In this document: piece after piece, positions 13,141 to 25,200 of the stretch | Layout of the letters: each line of letters opens with the position of its first letter | How positions within the stretch are numbered: the first letter of the stretch is position 1 | Assembly: GCA_013397865.1 (NCBI GenBank) | Contig: VZTI01005243.1 | Coordinates: 1,294,677-1,358,676, forward strand | Length of the DNA stretch: 64,000 nt | Reading direction: 5' to 3' | Source: Struthidea cinerea | Lineage: Eukaryota; Chordata; Aves; Passeriformes; Corcoracidae | Position numbers and translations under genes: made by a program | The notes under the pieces: generated by a model | Database searches by the model: none | What the model saw: only the letters and a program-made list of their open reading frames with translations | Told to the model about the DNA's origin: nothing

Positions 13141-16100
13141 TTTTACAGCCTAGTTTACTGTATATATATTTTCCAATGTGGGCAAGCCCTAGTACAGCAA
13201 GTGTATGTAGATTTGTATTTCTGTTAGTAACTTTATCCTTTCATTTTTTCAATCTCATATAAAACAGTATCTCTTAATTATATGATGCCACATGATTGTG
13301 GTATCCTGGCTCTGAATTTCTTACTTCTGGTTATCTTACTCTGTTTTCATGCACCAGGTCCGGCTGCAATCACAGAGTCCTGCTTCTGGCTCCCAAGAGC
13401 TGAACACTGTATTTCAGCTGAGGATGTATGACTGTAATTTATTAGAATTATTTCCTGAATCTTGCTTTTTTTGCAGTTGCTGAGCAATGAGCTTTTTCTC
13501 AAAAAGGTAAACTTTGAGGGTGTATCTCATTAGTTTTTTTCCTTTCCTAAATACTCTAGTGATGGAGAATTGGAGATCAAAAGATACAAGAAAAAAAATC
13601 ATTAATCTGGCTTTTGGGCGGGTAAAGACAAAAGGAATGAATCAATTAACAGCATGTGAGAACAGTACCTGTCTTGATGCCTGAGTCAGTACGTCTGGTT
13701 TGGTGCTGATGGTGAAGAAGAGGGCAAACTGAAAGACTCTCTGATCAGAAATCAGTTTGCTGGTTTGTAAGTGGTTTCTGATAGTTAAGGTTTCATGAAG
13801 TTGAAAATCCCATATGTGAAAAAAGAATATAAATCTTGCTTGTATTGTTTTGAATTGGTATGCAAAGGTTTTTTTTTCAAAGTTGTTTTGTGGTTTTGTT
13901 TTACATTGTTTAGACAACTCACAAAATGTTGCATATGTGGGTATCTCCCAAGAGTGTACTTCTACTGCTTTAAAAGTCTAAGACTATTGTATATCCAGTA
14001 GCAGTAAGGTAAAACAAACAAACAGCAACAGCAAAGAAAACACCAAACAGTTGCCCCAAAACAACAAAACAAAACTTGGTAATTATGAAATGTGGGCTGC
14101 TACACATGGCTTAATGCCAGAACAGTCAGTCATTTGCAAAGAATCAGTTGTAGCCTGAAAAGAATTTTATCACAGTGCCACCCTCCTACACCTAACCCTG
14201 CCAATTGCCTGTAGCTTTTTTCAAAATGAGGCTGCAAAATCATTTCATGTTTTCATAGCACCAAATACTCTTACTTATACAGGCTGTTTGTGCAGACCAC
14301 TTACAATTTGTAAGGTTAGATTTATAGATAAACATAACAAAGTAATCAACAAATACTTTCAAAAGAAAATAGTGGGAAGCTGAGGAGGATGTGGTAGCCA
14401 TGCAGTGATACTTTGTGGCATGCTTTTTTTGCAGTGTTGCTTGTTTCTTAAATAGTCTGAGAGTGACTCCTGTGAAGTATAAACGGGCTGTATTTCTGCT
14501 CATTTAATTTAATTTCTTTTTCTTTGGATATGGTCTTAGTGGGACCTCAGTAAAACCATTCCAATGTTTTGGCGAGTCTGCCGTGAGAGCCTGTTCTAAA
14601 ACATTTTTCTGGACAGATCTGCTAATCTATTTTACCCTCAAAAACTCATTCACACCTTTTTTATGTTTGTTCTTGAATTACAAATACACATTTGTCAGTG
14701 TAACCTGGTGGTGACTTTACACACACAACCTAGTGTGAAATAAATTTTAATGTCCAATGTTTGCACTCAGATTGAGTGCTCCCTAGAAGGACCTTGTGTT
14801 ACTGTGCAGGGACATCCTGTACATTTACACTGCCAGGTCAGGTTTTCTCAGCTCAAGTTGGCACTGTAGGTTACTTACCTTGAGTGAGGGTGGACACACA
14901 GTGTGCAAAATAGCACTTGAGCTACTGTGCCCTGGCATTACTGTGTGGTACAGAGGTTCCTGGGGCTCATCACAGGGTTGGCTAAACACTATCCCGTATG
15001 TCTCCTAAGCAGTTGTGTTAAAGCTGCTCAGTCCTTTTGGGGCACCTAATTATATGTGGCAAAGAATTAGAAGTCTCATCATGGAGCTTGTCAGCATCCA
15101 CGTTGAGAGTAGTTACATTAGCAGGAACTGAGTTGTTCTAGGTTGAATATGATTGTATATTGTGTTATAAACATTTCTGCTGCAGCAAAATGCATCCAGC
15201 TGACAGTCTTCTTCCCTTACCACCGCAGCACAACACTCCAAAAGATGATGTTCACACTTAGAATTGAACTCTGAAATGTAAAAAAAAATTCCATCCATAA
15301 AAAGAGTTAATGGTTAGCAGTAACATTGTTGCCACCTCAAGAATTGTTTTTTTTCCTGTAAATCACTGTTTGTGATACAAGCCTGCTCATAAAGTTCTCA
15401 GGAGAAAATCTGGAGGGTATTTTCTTAAATATACCAAACAAATTGAGTATTCCAGTTCTTTTCTTTTAAAACAAATATTTTCTGGAAGACTAGTCTCTCA
15501 CAAAAGTGGATATTGATGTGGTATCCATGTGGGACAGAAAAGGATTGTTTGAGCTCACTCAAGTGAAGTCTTCCACCCCTTTTGTAACAAATACAGACAC
15601 CAGTAGATGAATGAGTGTTACAGCTGGTGCCTGTCGTGATCACATGTTCTGCTTATGGATCTTGTCTTACTCTAGACTTGATGTATTACAATAATTGAAG
15701 TAATAAACTTCACAGTGAAAGATTCAAGGAGTAAAAGATACAGCTTCTAGTCAGGCTTGAAAAGCCTCCCTTTCATTAAATTGAGGGTTTGAGGTTTAGG
15801 ACAGCAGTATTTCTGTGGCTTTTTTTAATGAAAAGACTGAAATGTTTGCTCTATTTCTAGTGAGTGTAGGTGTAAGAAGGCCGCATTTTGTTAAACACAT
15901 GCAAATATAACAGCATTCTGACAGGAGTAATGTTAATTTATAAAAATTTCCGTCACATGTGAATAATAGATTAGGCTAAAGTCTCCCACTGAAGTTTCTA
16001 CATGACATATCCATTTCACAAAGGAACTTAATTCTTGCATAATGATGCTTTTAACTCTGGAAAAACAAATGAGTAGATTACTGAAATGGATGTCCTTCAT

Positions 16101-16427
16101 TCATATTTTTCCATGCAGTACATCCAAATGGTTCTTCTTTCAAGTGACCTATGCTCTGTATAGCCTCAGTATTTTCATGTGTGGTCTGCAGCCCGTAACA
16201 GTAAGAGGAATGTCAGTGCTGTAGAAAGAAAGAGAAAAGTAACAGATGTCTGTGAATGCAGGGAGGTGTTGTGGAAGTAGAGATGGGGTGCAATGCTATC
16301 TATAGCTTTGTAGAGATTTCTATGGAAACTTGACAATTCTGGGGTGCTGGTGTCCCATGCCTGTGTCTCAGAGCACAATACCTGCCTATTGTAGGAACCC
16401 TGCTTATCAGCAATCCTGACATCAGAC
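13141..16427. other. Intron, no gene seen
   Basis: No recognised family. An A/C-rich low-complexity patch lies at about 14005-14080 (runs of aacaaac and aaaac). Several open frames on both strands (for example 13642-13917 and 14240-14503 on -) have no recognisable domain. Confidence 0.55.
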
Positions 16428-16512
16428 AACATATTTATTTGTAGAAAATGCAAGGTCATTTTTCAAGGTTATTTCTACAAATAACATATTTATTTGTAGA
16501 AAATGCAAGGTC
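16428..16512. repeat. 30-bp direct repeat pair with embedded hairpin
   Basis: The 30 bases at 16428-16457 (aacatatttatttgtagaaa…caaggtc) recur exactly at 16483-16512, a 55-bp period. Between them, TTTCTACAAATAA (16472-16484) is the exact reverse complement of TTATTTGTAGAAA (16490-16502), giving a 13-bp stem with a 5-nt loop. This looks like a local duplication with inversion. No known transposon ends are recognised. Confidence 0.9.
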
Positions 16513-16539
16513 TCAGATTCATCAAGTCTTCCATAAAAC

Positions 16540-16620
16540 AAAACACATCCATCCTTAAAAGAAAGCCAAACCCAAAACCCATGGGGGAAAAAAAACCCCA
16601 AAAACCTGAAGAAAATTAGT
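16540..16620. repeat. A/C-rich low-complexity tract
   Basis: Runs of aaacaaaaca, ccaaacccaaaaccc and aaaaaaaacccc. Simple low-complexity sequence, with no transposon ends seen. Confidence 0.7.
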
Positions 16621-19600
16621 TTACCAATTAGTTTATATTCCTTATTGTTGCTTTCTTTTTTAATGTGTTTTTGTTGTCAGTGTAATATTCTACCTTTTCT
16701 TTTAACAGTGACTTTTTCATACATTTGCCACTTTGTAGATGAAACCACTGTTAATTTGTCTTAATTTAACTTTCTTGTGAAGTTGATGCTCTTATTAATC
16801 TTTAATAATGCATCAGCATAAAATATTTCTATAGAAGTCAGTGGAAAAGATTATATTCTGCTCCATAAGGCTACCTAAGATAAATATGCAGGTGTGACAC
16901 TACATTTTCCCTTTGAATCCTGTGGTTTCCGTGTGTCTTAGGAGTAAAACATTGACAGGAAAAACGCATATAGGACTAAGCTCCAGTTCTGTCTCCCTAA
17001 CAATCTTCATCAATCAGACTAGCTTTTAAAGGAGTTAAATGCCAGTGATGTGTTGTTTAGCAAGTTTGCTTTATCCTAGAAGCAGGTAGTCCTATTGTTG
17101 CATTAACTGGTGCAATGTACCTGCAATTTCTTACAGGATAGTTTCAGTACATGTATTTAGATGTGGTTTATAAAAGTACTGTTTTACTTGAGTAAGGCTA
17201 GTCTGAAATCCTGCATTTTCCTGGTGCTAAGCTTGTTTGTCCCTGAATTGCAGTATGTGTCTGCCATAGCATAAGGTATTCAGGAGGAAGTACTTGATCT
17301 TGGGGACTTAAAAGCAAAAAGAACACTGGTAGCATTATTGAAATCCTTCCAAAAAAAATCTCTGAGAATTGGCTATTATGAATGGATTTTGTATATGGGG
17401 GTAATAATGTGTATTTAGGGAGCAATTCATAGTGAGGGGATCTTAAAATAGATTTTGGAGGTTTTTTCATTCCGTTTCCTGGACTTCTGAGCATACTGTA
17501 AGGACGAAGATGGAACTGTTGCCTAGATGTTAGGTCCTGCTGCAGTGCTGTTTTTTTCAGCATCCGGTCTTGTATTACAGCAAGTACTAGCAGAATGATG
17601 TATCTAATTCTAGTTTGTGAAAAGCTCAGTTAAAATCTACAAAGAAAAGCATCTGGTTTGTTACCGTCTTTCTGAACATTTGAACAGCTGTGTGTGTGTT
17701 TCAGCTTCAAGCTGATCTCTCAAAAATGTGTAAATGCATGCTTTACACAATTCTGTCATAAAATTCAGTTGGTTGCATTACTTACGTGCCCTTTTCACAG
17801 CATTCTCTCACCTCCCACTCATCTTGAGCAAACCTCTGTAGTTTTTCCTACTGATTAAATTGATGCTTAGAGATGAGTAGAGAGTAGTGAGCTGCAGGCT
17901 ATGCATCTTGTGGATCTGATACAACATTTGAAAGCTGGTGGTGATTTGTGGGTGGGCTCTTTATTTACCTGTTTGAACCTGGAGGCTGGCATTCAGAAAT
18001 AGCATGCAGTTCTCAACATGTGGTGTGGAAGCCTGAACATGAATCATTACAAGAAGGGAGCTGTCTCTCCCATTTGTGCTGATTTTAGATTTGAGCTGGT
18101 CAATAAACTTCCTTTCCTGTTTACTTTTTCAAAGTAATAATCTTCCTTCATGATCAAGTGAAGAGTGCCTTAGCACAGGAATAAACATTTAAACCCATGC
18201 ATCTTTGGACCAGTAATATTACAGAGGTGAAGTTTGAACAGGGAGCCAAGACAGTAAGTGGGGTTTTTTTCCAACTGCAGGAATCTACTGAGTGCAACAA
18301 ACATAAAAGGCAAAAAGGATTACATGATCCATAAAAATGTTGGCCCAAGTAGGCACAACTGTTGATCTAGAGTGGATGGAAATCACATATATTATCTTCC
18401 TCAGATTTTCTGACTCAAGGTTCTGAGTGTGTAAATGTTATTGTTATTCAGTACTTAACTGTGAAATTCGCTAAGATATTTGATCCTGAGTTTTTAATGA
18501 TGTGATATTACACGCATTTAAATGTATACCGCATCAAATGTATACCACACTCCTTAGTATGTAGGGTCTGATGGGAAAGGGAACTGAAGAAAACCTTCCC
18601 TGTCCTGACAAAGTTAACACAGAATTCCCTAAAGTCTGCCTTTGTAATAGCATTTCATATCAGACTTTGAGTTCTGTTACTATAAATGTTAAATTGCTCT
18701 TAAGAATGCTTTACATCTTTTATTGTAAGGCTATTTGTATATAAAGATGTTACTGAATTTGCTGCTTGTTGTTCATTTTCACCATTGAAATCCAATTTTA
18801 AGGCTTGGGGTCAGCATTTTTCAGTTTGCAGAACTGTAATCCTTGAAAAATATTGTGCATGAAATAGCAAGCTGTTTTGTATTTGTGAGAAGCTGAGGAA
18901 GTTATTACTCCAGCTTTTGCCAAGTAAGATGACTAAAAAAAAGAAAAGTTTATCGTAGAGGATTGCAGAAGGAACAGATTTATGGCAAGTGTCTGATATA
19001 TACCCAGTATCCTCATGTTCAACTAAACCAGACTTGCCCTGGGCCTTCTGGGGCACAATGCTCTTAGCAAGTAGCTTTCGACAGCTTTTTCAGGAAGCAG
19101 TATTTTTCTTCAGAAAGAGGGTCACTTCACTGTTTTTCTTTTTCCTTCTCTCCTGTCTTATCTTTTGAGTTCAGGAAGTATTTTAAATTTACAGCCAGCT
19201 TTGAAGGCATGAAGCAAGTTCAGCCCCAGAAGTATTTCCTGTTATGGCATTAATCTAATTCCATGAAAGTAGAACTGATTTTTCATCTGTAAAGTAAAGT
19301 GCCTGGAGCAGCAGACCATTACTCTAGGTTATCATGATAAAGAGGCTTAGTTTTGACACCGAAGTGTTTATCAGCCTAACCAGGGGAAGATTTCATCCTT
19401 TTTGTTGAAAGAGATATTAATGGATTATAATATTTCTTTGCTTTGTGGAGACAATGAGTTCATATTGAAAATGTTGACCTGAAATAACAATGTTCCCATA
19501 ACATATTATAAGTTAATTTGTGTGGAAAGCTACCAGTACCTGTGGGAACTAGTTGTAAAATGGTAATATAGTGAGCAAGTGTGTCCTAAGTACATGATAG

Positions 19601-20280
19601 TGATAATTTCAGAATTATAAAATGGTTTTAGAGCTCTGGCTGGAACTGCTGTTTGCTTTATTGTTTCAGTGATGCCTGTGAGTGCAATTAATTTGATCTG
19701 ACTCATTTTAGGGATGTTGCAAAATATACTGAATAATAGCACTCAGATACTATAGATGAGAACAACTTCCACGCCTCTTTCAGTGGCTAAAATGGTGTTG
19801 CCTTTATGTTTCTAGCGGTGCTTAAAGCATTCAGCATTTAACTAGAAACATGCAACAACTTATACTATATTCCTTATTAGTAAGACTACCTTTTCCAGTG
19901 TTGAAGATTTTTTTAGCATTTATGTTTTAAAGAGATAGTTTGAAGTTAAACTTGTCCATAAAACCTATTGCCAGCTTGAAGCCTTGACTGTATCCTGAGT
20001 GTGTAACTGTACAAACTACATGTGCAAATCTGTTTCAGACTATGGGAGCTATAAGAAATCTGAATGCACTTCTTCCTCACTCCGGTTCCAGTGTCTGTGT
20101 TTGGGTGTCATCTTCCCAAATTAGCATTCATCTCCATAATTGTTTGCTGCCACTTTAGAACTATGGATGAAGTGTATTCACTGGCCTTGTGAATGTTAAT
20201 AGTAATTTTTACTTTATGTGTAATGAATAGGGTTTGATACAGGAGTGCCTAAAGACTAGGAAGTGATGCATTTTTTTCCC
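16621..20280. other. Intron, no gene seen
   Basis: Nothing recognised. A 121-codon minus-strand frame at 17198-17563 has no domain or codon signature and is treated as chance. Confidence 0.55.
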
Positions 20281-20826
20281 TCACTGACCTCTTGGGAAGC
20301 ATTGCCTTTGGTTTGCATGGGGAGGCAGGAACCTAAATTTGTGCAGCCAGCAGGGAGGAGCTAAAGCAGGGTTCTGCAAGCATAGAAAAAAACAGAGATG
20401 CATGGGCCAATTAAGCTGTAAACACTCAAGGTTACAGGAATCCCCAAGAGTGACCTCAGACTTGAAGGAAACACAGTAAAGAAGCAGAGGGAAACGTAAT
20501 TCTGAGTCTGAGTAATTTTCAGGGATGGCAAAACATAAGCCTGTGGCTAGTGTGAAGGACCAGAGTAGAGGGAGGGCAGCAGGACTGTCCTGAGGATCAG
20601 CAGGCCTTGAAAGCATCCTAGCTGAGATGGGATAGCAGTGCAGTCTGCTCTCCTCTTCTCTGTCTACCACCGAATGCCAGCCATATAAGGTGCTTTGTTC
20701 CAGAAAAATGTCTGGGCCCACCAGCACTAATTGTCTTAAACCTTCGCCTGAAGGTATTCTTAAACTATGAATTCTGTAGCAATTCATTTGGTCATTTGAA
20801 AAAAGAACCAAATTGCTAAACGGCAT
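20281..20826 (-). other. Longest open frame in the window (181 codons), unidentified
   Basis: An uninterrupted minus-strand frame starting MPFSNLVLFS and ending in NQRQCFPRGQ. I recognise no domain, signal peptide or repeat-encoded protein in it. The DNA is somewhat more GC-rich than its flanks, which lengthens chance open frames. No flanking splice sites, poly(A) signal or Kozak context argue for a gene. It could be part of an unclassified old repeat. I do not call it a CDS. Confidence 0.3.
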
Positions 20827-21769
20827 AGTGTGGTTGTGTAGCTATGTGCAAATTCATTATTTTTAAAAGTGCTTGCTACATTTCCGTGGCAGACAATATA
20901 GTCTTAGTTTTAAAGAAAAACGAGAAAGCAAAGTTTTCCCATCTCTGTATCTAAAAAAAATTTAGGAAATTTCTGTAACTTGCTCATGGAGAGTATAGTG
21001 TAGCCCAAGCATGTTCTCCCTGTCCTTAATTCATGTTTTCACTTGCCTGCTATTTTAATCTTTTGGGCTGCACTCTGAAGTGAAGCAGGGAACTGCACTG
21101 AGTGAAGGAAACAGAAAATTAATGTTGGGGTTTTAGCCAATCACTTAGCAACCCCACAAACAGTTCTCCCATAAAACTGGCCGTGGTTTAGGGATATTGA
21201 TGAGCAGTTGGGAAAGGTAGAGGTTAGGAGTTACTTGCCCTAGCACTGCTGATAGTAAAAGTGTGCAAGTAATTGTGGTCTAACTGTGTATTTTACATTT
21301 TTAACACTGAAAAAAATACATGTGTAAAGTACATTTATTGACACTCATTTCTAATACCATTAAGCTTGTAATTTATTATTTTGGACTTCCAATACATTAA
21401 TGTACTACTTAGTCTTAAAAATATCTTTTTATTTAAATGTGGGTATATGGTGGTGTAGTAACTGAATAAAAACTGTAATAGACACAGAAATTTAAATTTA
21501 AAAGATTTCAAAGAAATGTGCCTATTATAATTTTGCTATTTGGCATAATTATATAAAAATTAATACTATTTGGTTTGCTTGTTTTGTTGTTTGTTTTTTT
21601 TTAATTCTATGTAAAATTGGAATTGCCTTTGTTTATGCATTATCAGTTAGGGCAGGTCTGTAGTGGTGGATTCATTCTGCAGTAGATCTTCAGCTTCAAA
21701 GGCAATGTAACAAGCCCCTTGAGCCACTTTTCCCCACGGCTTTCCCAAACTGCAGACTGGAAGTCTGCT

Positions 21770-21794
21770 GGGGGAGGGGAGGGGAGCATCTGGG
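21770..21794 (+). other. G-quadruplex-prone motif
   Basis: Four G-runs on the + strand: GGGGG-A-GGGG-A-GGGG-agcatct-GGG. Loop lengths are 1, 1 and 7, which fits the canonical G3+N1-7 pattern. It lies in an AT-rich intron away from any visible promoter. On a + strand transcript such as ADK pre-mRNA, the G-rich strand would be in the RNA. Confidence 0.75.
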
Positions 21795-22182
21795 CCTGAA
21801 AGGATGGAGTACTTTCAACTCTGTGTTCTGTGCTGTAGAACAGCTATTGAAAGAAGGCAACCACCATGCGTTAGAGCAGCAATTAGTGCTGCTCTGGCAT
21901 ATGTTGAAATGCTCTCGCCCATCCCCTGGGAAAGTAAAAAATTATGTGAGATGCAAAGGTAGATGTCCTTTCTCCATTGTGTCTCCTGTATGATGCCTTC
22001 CTGAGATGGCATTATATCTGTAGTCTGTTTATCTAATTTCTGGCTTTTGATATTTTGAGGAACAGAGAGGTGAAGAGTAAGAAAGTGATGATTCCTCATT
22101 TTATCAGTAGCCTTTTGCATATGATCAATATTTAAAAGCCTTTTACTGAAATGTGTTGTCTCTGTATTTCCCATGGTTTCGC

Positions 22183-22201
22183 TGAAGGAAGGAAGGAAAG
22201 G
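22183..22201 (+). repeat. Short (GGAA)n microsatellite
   Basis: About four GGAA units (gaaggaaggaaggaaagg). Too short to matter except as a polymorphic marker. Confidence 0.7.
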
Positions 22202-23427
22202 GGAGTTGTGCATTATTACAAGAAAATTATGTCTTGCTCTAAAACTGCACCTATGGTTTCAATTAGTCAAGTCTCAATTATAATAATGTAATGAGGAGCA
22301 ATGAGGACGTGTGGGTAACCTGGGTAATTGCAAATGTGACTAACACAAAACATATGTAAAATTAGATTGCAAGAGCCTCCATTGAGAGCTTAATGGAAGT
22401 AAAAGCCCTATGATAACTCTTGGTGTGCGCAGAAGATCCCATCCAGTTAGACACGTGGAGCAGGTAGACGCTTATGTTGCTACAAGGGACTAGTGCAGCT
22501 GGGTCACTCCTGTACACAGCCAGCTCTCCAGCCAAACCAGGCTTCATCAGCCTTAATCTAACCGTGGGTGATCATGAGCAGCAGGAAAATGCCAGCAACA
22601 ACATTTTAGAAGCAAAAAATACCTTTTGTGAGGAAGGGAGTATTTTTTGGAAAAGACCTTTGGTAACTACTGAATTGATTCTTCAGAGCTGTTGGTAAAT
22701 AAGACTTTAAAGTCTTTCTTTCCTTAATTATTGATAGCAGATAAATGCTATCCTGGTAAGATATATTTCTTCCTGACTTTCCCAGTATCATTGTGTTTAA
22801 TACAGATGACTTTAAGCTGCAGCTTTGTGGCAATCAGAGATGATACAATTGTATTTCATCCTTCTACCAGAAAATGCAATCTTCATATGTAGTGTGGTAG
22901 CTGAAATGTAGAGGCAAATTGTTCCCTTCCTGTACGTTAAAGTAGAAGAAGCATGTATGACTCTGTTCATATCTGTAGCAAATATTTGTATTTGGTCATA
23001 TCCCTACTTCAAAAATAAAATTTAAAAAAAATAATAATTTTGGGGGGCAGAAAGTTGAAACTGAAAATACGGCTAGGGTACAAAATATTTTCTGTTGGTT
23101 TGGTTGACAACTGTATCTATTATCACCTTATCTAAGGGCAAGATAAAAACATACCTATAATTTCCTTTCCTTGAAAAAAAGGAGTATGTTTGTCTTTTAG
23201 AACACATTGTCTGAGGATTCTAATCATACACAAAGGAATCTCTGTATTAATATTTTCCCTAGCAAGTAGTTAAACATTTTGGTTTAGATTATTAGAGATA
23301 ATCCTGTTGTTCAAGCAATCCCTGAAGTTTCTAGGGATTTCCAGGCATGTAAGATGGAGATTTTACCAGGAAAATTTAGTAGAGACTGTAATAAAACAGA
23401 ATTAATGAATGTCTGGCTAAATATAGT

Positions 23428-24075
23428 TCACTAGGGAGAAGTCAATATGGCTTCTGCAGAGGGAAATCCAATTTGTGCTATTAGAAGGGCTCAACAAACC
23501 TGTGGGTGAAGGATATCCAACTAATACAACTATGTCTACCTTAGGAAGGAATGCCATAGAATAGGAGCAATCTTCAAAGCAAAACCATGCAGAGGACCAG
23601 ACACCCATGTTATGTTTGGTGTGGAGGAGCAGAGTCACTTGGAATAGTTCTCAGCTGGCCAGCAGGACTACAAAACAAAAGCAAACTAAACAATATCCGA
23701 ACCAAAAACTAGGAATCATAAAGAAAGGACTAGAGAAAAAGGTACAGAAGACAAAATATCATTAAGTCATCAATGAAATCCACACCTTGGATAATGCTGA
23801 TGGTTCTGTTCTGTCAATTCTAAAAGGCTGTAATAGAACTGGACAAAGTTCAGAGAAAGGCAATAAACAAAGATAAAAAATGGTTCCTGTATGAGGAGGA
23901 ACACTTTCTTGAAAAGTAGCAGTTGAAAGGAGGAAACTACAGAGTCTGAAAAAATCAGCCATGGTGTAAGCGGATACATAAGAATCAACTGTTCACTCTC
24001 TTACAAGGTGAGACTAAAGTGTTTCTTAGTCGAGCTAGTAGGAGCCAGATTAAAAAAAATACAGGTAGTAGACGG
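23428..24075 (+). mobile_element. Ancient CR1/L3-like LINE ORF2 fragment with internal deletion
   Basis: Three colinear blocks resemble the older amniote CR1 ORF2, the kind abundant in turtles and crocodiles. Block 1 (23428-23545, agtcaatatggcttctgcag) corresponds to the reverse-transcriptase stretch around SQHGFCKGKS…NLLEFFEGVNKHVDKGD. Block 2 (about 23600-23950) includes gcaaac-aa…aatcataaagaaagg and gttcagagaaaggcaa and corresponds to the RT C-terminus. Block 3 (23976-24075) matches the following region. The stretch between blocks 1 and 2 that would hold the catalytic core is missing. All frames are broken, so the copy is dead. The assignment rests on remembered family sequence, not an alignment. 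Confidence 0.65.
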
Positions 24076-24884
24076 GGTACAGCTTTGGCAAAGCTGTTCG
24101 TACATGCAAAATGTTTGCTAACAAGATGAGTTCTTGAAAGATGGATCTACAGAGTATTGCCTTATACGAGAAATGACAGCGTGCTCAGGAAATTTTTTGA
24201 GCTGGAAACAACTGGAGGCTGAAAGGTTACGTGGGGGAAGTGAAAAATGCAGCATGCCTTGTTCTCTGTTTTCCCTATGTGTAGGGAAAACCCATAGCCA
24301 TTAGTAGAGGTAGGACACGGGACTGGATGGATCTTTGTACAGGTATACCTGTGCTCAGTATTGAAAGTTGTGGCTTGTTTTCCAGAATGTTCTGAAACAC
24401 TAAAAAAATTTGTAAAGAGTTGTTATTTTGCGGAGCGACTTCCCTTGTGTATAGAGCTTACAGGAGCAACTGTGCTGCCCCTTGTTTCCATGCTACTTTC
24501 GGTTTTGGTAGAAGTAATAAGTTTGCTAAGATGAACAAGTTTGGGGTTTGGGCAGAATAATGTGGATGTAAACACCTGATGCTCAGCTGTGTCGGAAAAT
24601 ACAACAGTTCACATAAGAACAAATGGAGAGCTGCAAACTACCCTTCATGTAAGCCCCATTATTTCATCCAGCAGAACTTCCATTGGAGTAAAATATCTGG
24701 TTTTGCAGTGTAAATACAATTAATAACACTAATTCAAATAGTATATATTGCCCATCAGCTCTTGCCAAAAACCAGTGATTGAAAAAATCTTTAGGACAAG
24801 GAAGCTAAAATCCAAAATTAAATTCAGATGTTTCACTGTAATGGCAACGGATTGTTCAGCTTTGAGTGAGTTGTGCAAAAACTA

Positions 24885-25200
24885 CAATCATAGAATATCC
24901 TGATTGGAAGGGACCCACAAGGATTATTAAAGTCCAACTCCTGGCCCTGCACAGGACACCCCAAGAATCACAACATGTGCCTGAGAGCATTGTCCAAACA
25001 ATGACCTCTGAACTTTGGCAGCCTCAGTGCTGTAACTACTTCCCTCGGGAGCCTGTTCCAGTGCTCAGCCACCCTCTGGGTGAAGAACCTTTTCCTGATA
25101 TCCAACCTAAACCTCCCTGATACAGCTTCAGGCCATTCCCTCAGATCCTGTCACTGGTCACCAGGGAAAAGAGTTCAGTGCCTGCCCCTCCACCTCCACT
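24885..25200 (-). mobile_element. CR1 LINE 3' fragment
   Basis: Reading the + strand, aatcatagaat-tcctgattggaagggaccca opens the reverse complement of the CR1 3' end. It is followed by the standard CR1 words: agtccaactcctggccctgc, agcctgttccagtgctcagc, gtgaagaacc-ttttcctgat and tcactggtcaccaggga. About 315 bp remain, 5'-truncated. It lies roughly 800 bp downstream of the older CR1 relic in opposite orientation, so these are independent insertions. The 84-codon + strand open frame inside it is antisense to CR1 and not a gene. Confidence 0.95.

Noticed and set aside
17198..17563. 121-codon minus-strand frame
   Set aside because: No recognisable domain, no conserved-looking codon pattern and no splice signals; taken as chance.
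24866..25120. 84-codon + strand open frame
   Set aside because: It lies inside a CR1 copy and runs antisense to it; the sequence is CR1 3' region, not a gene.
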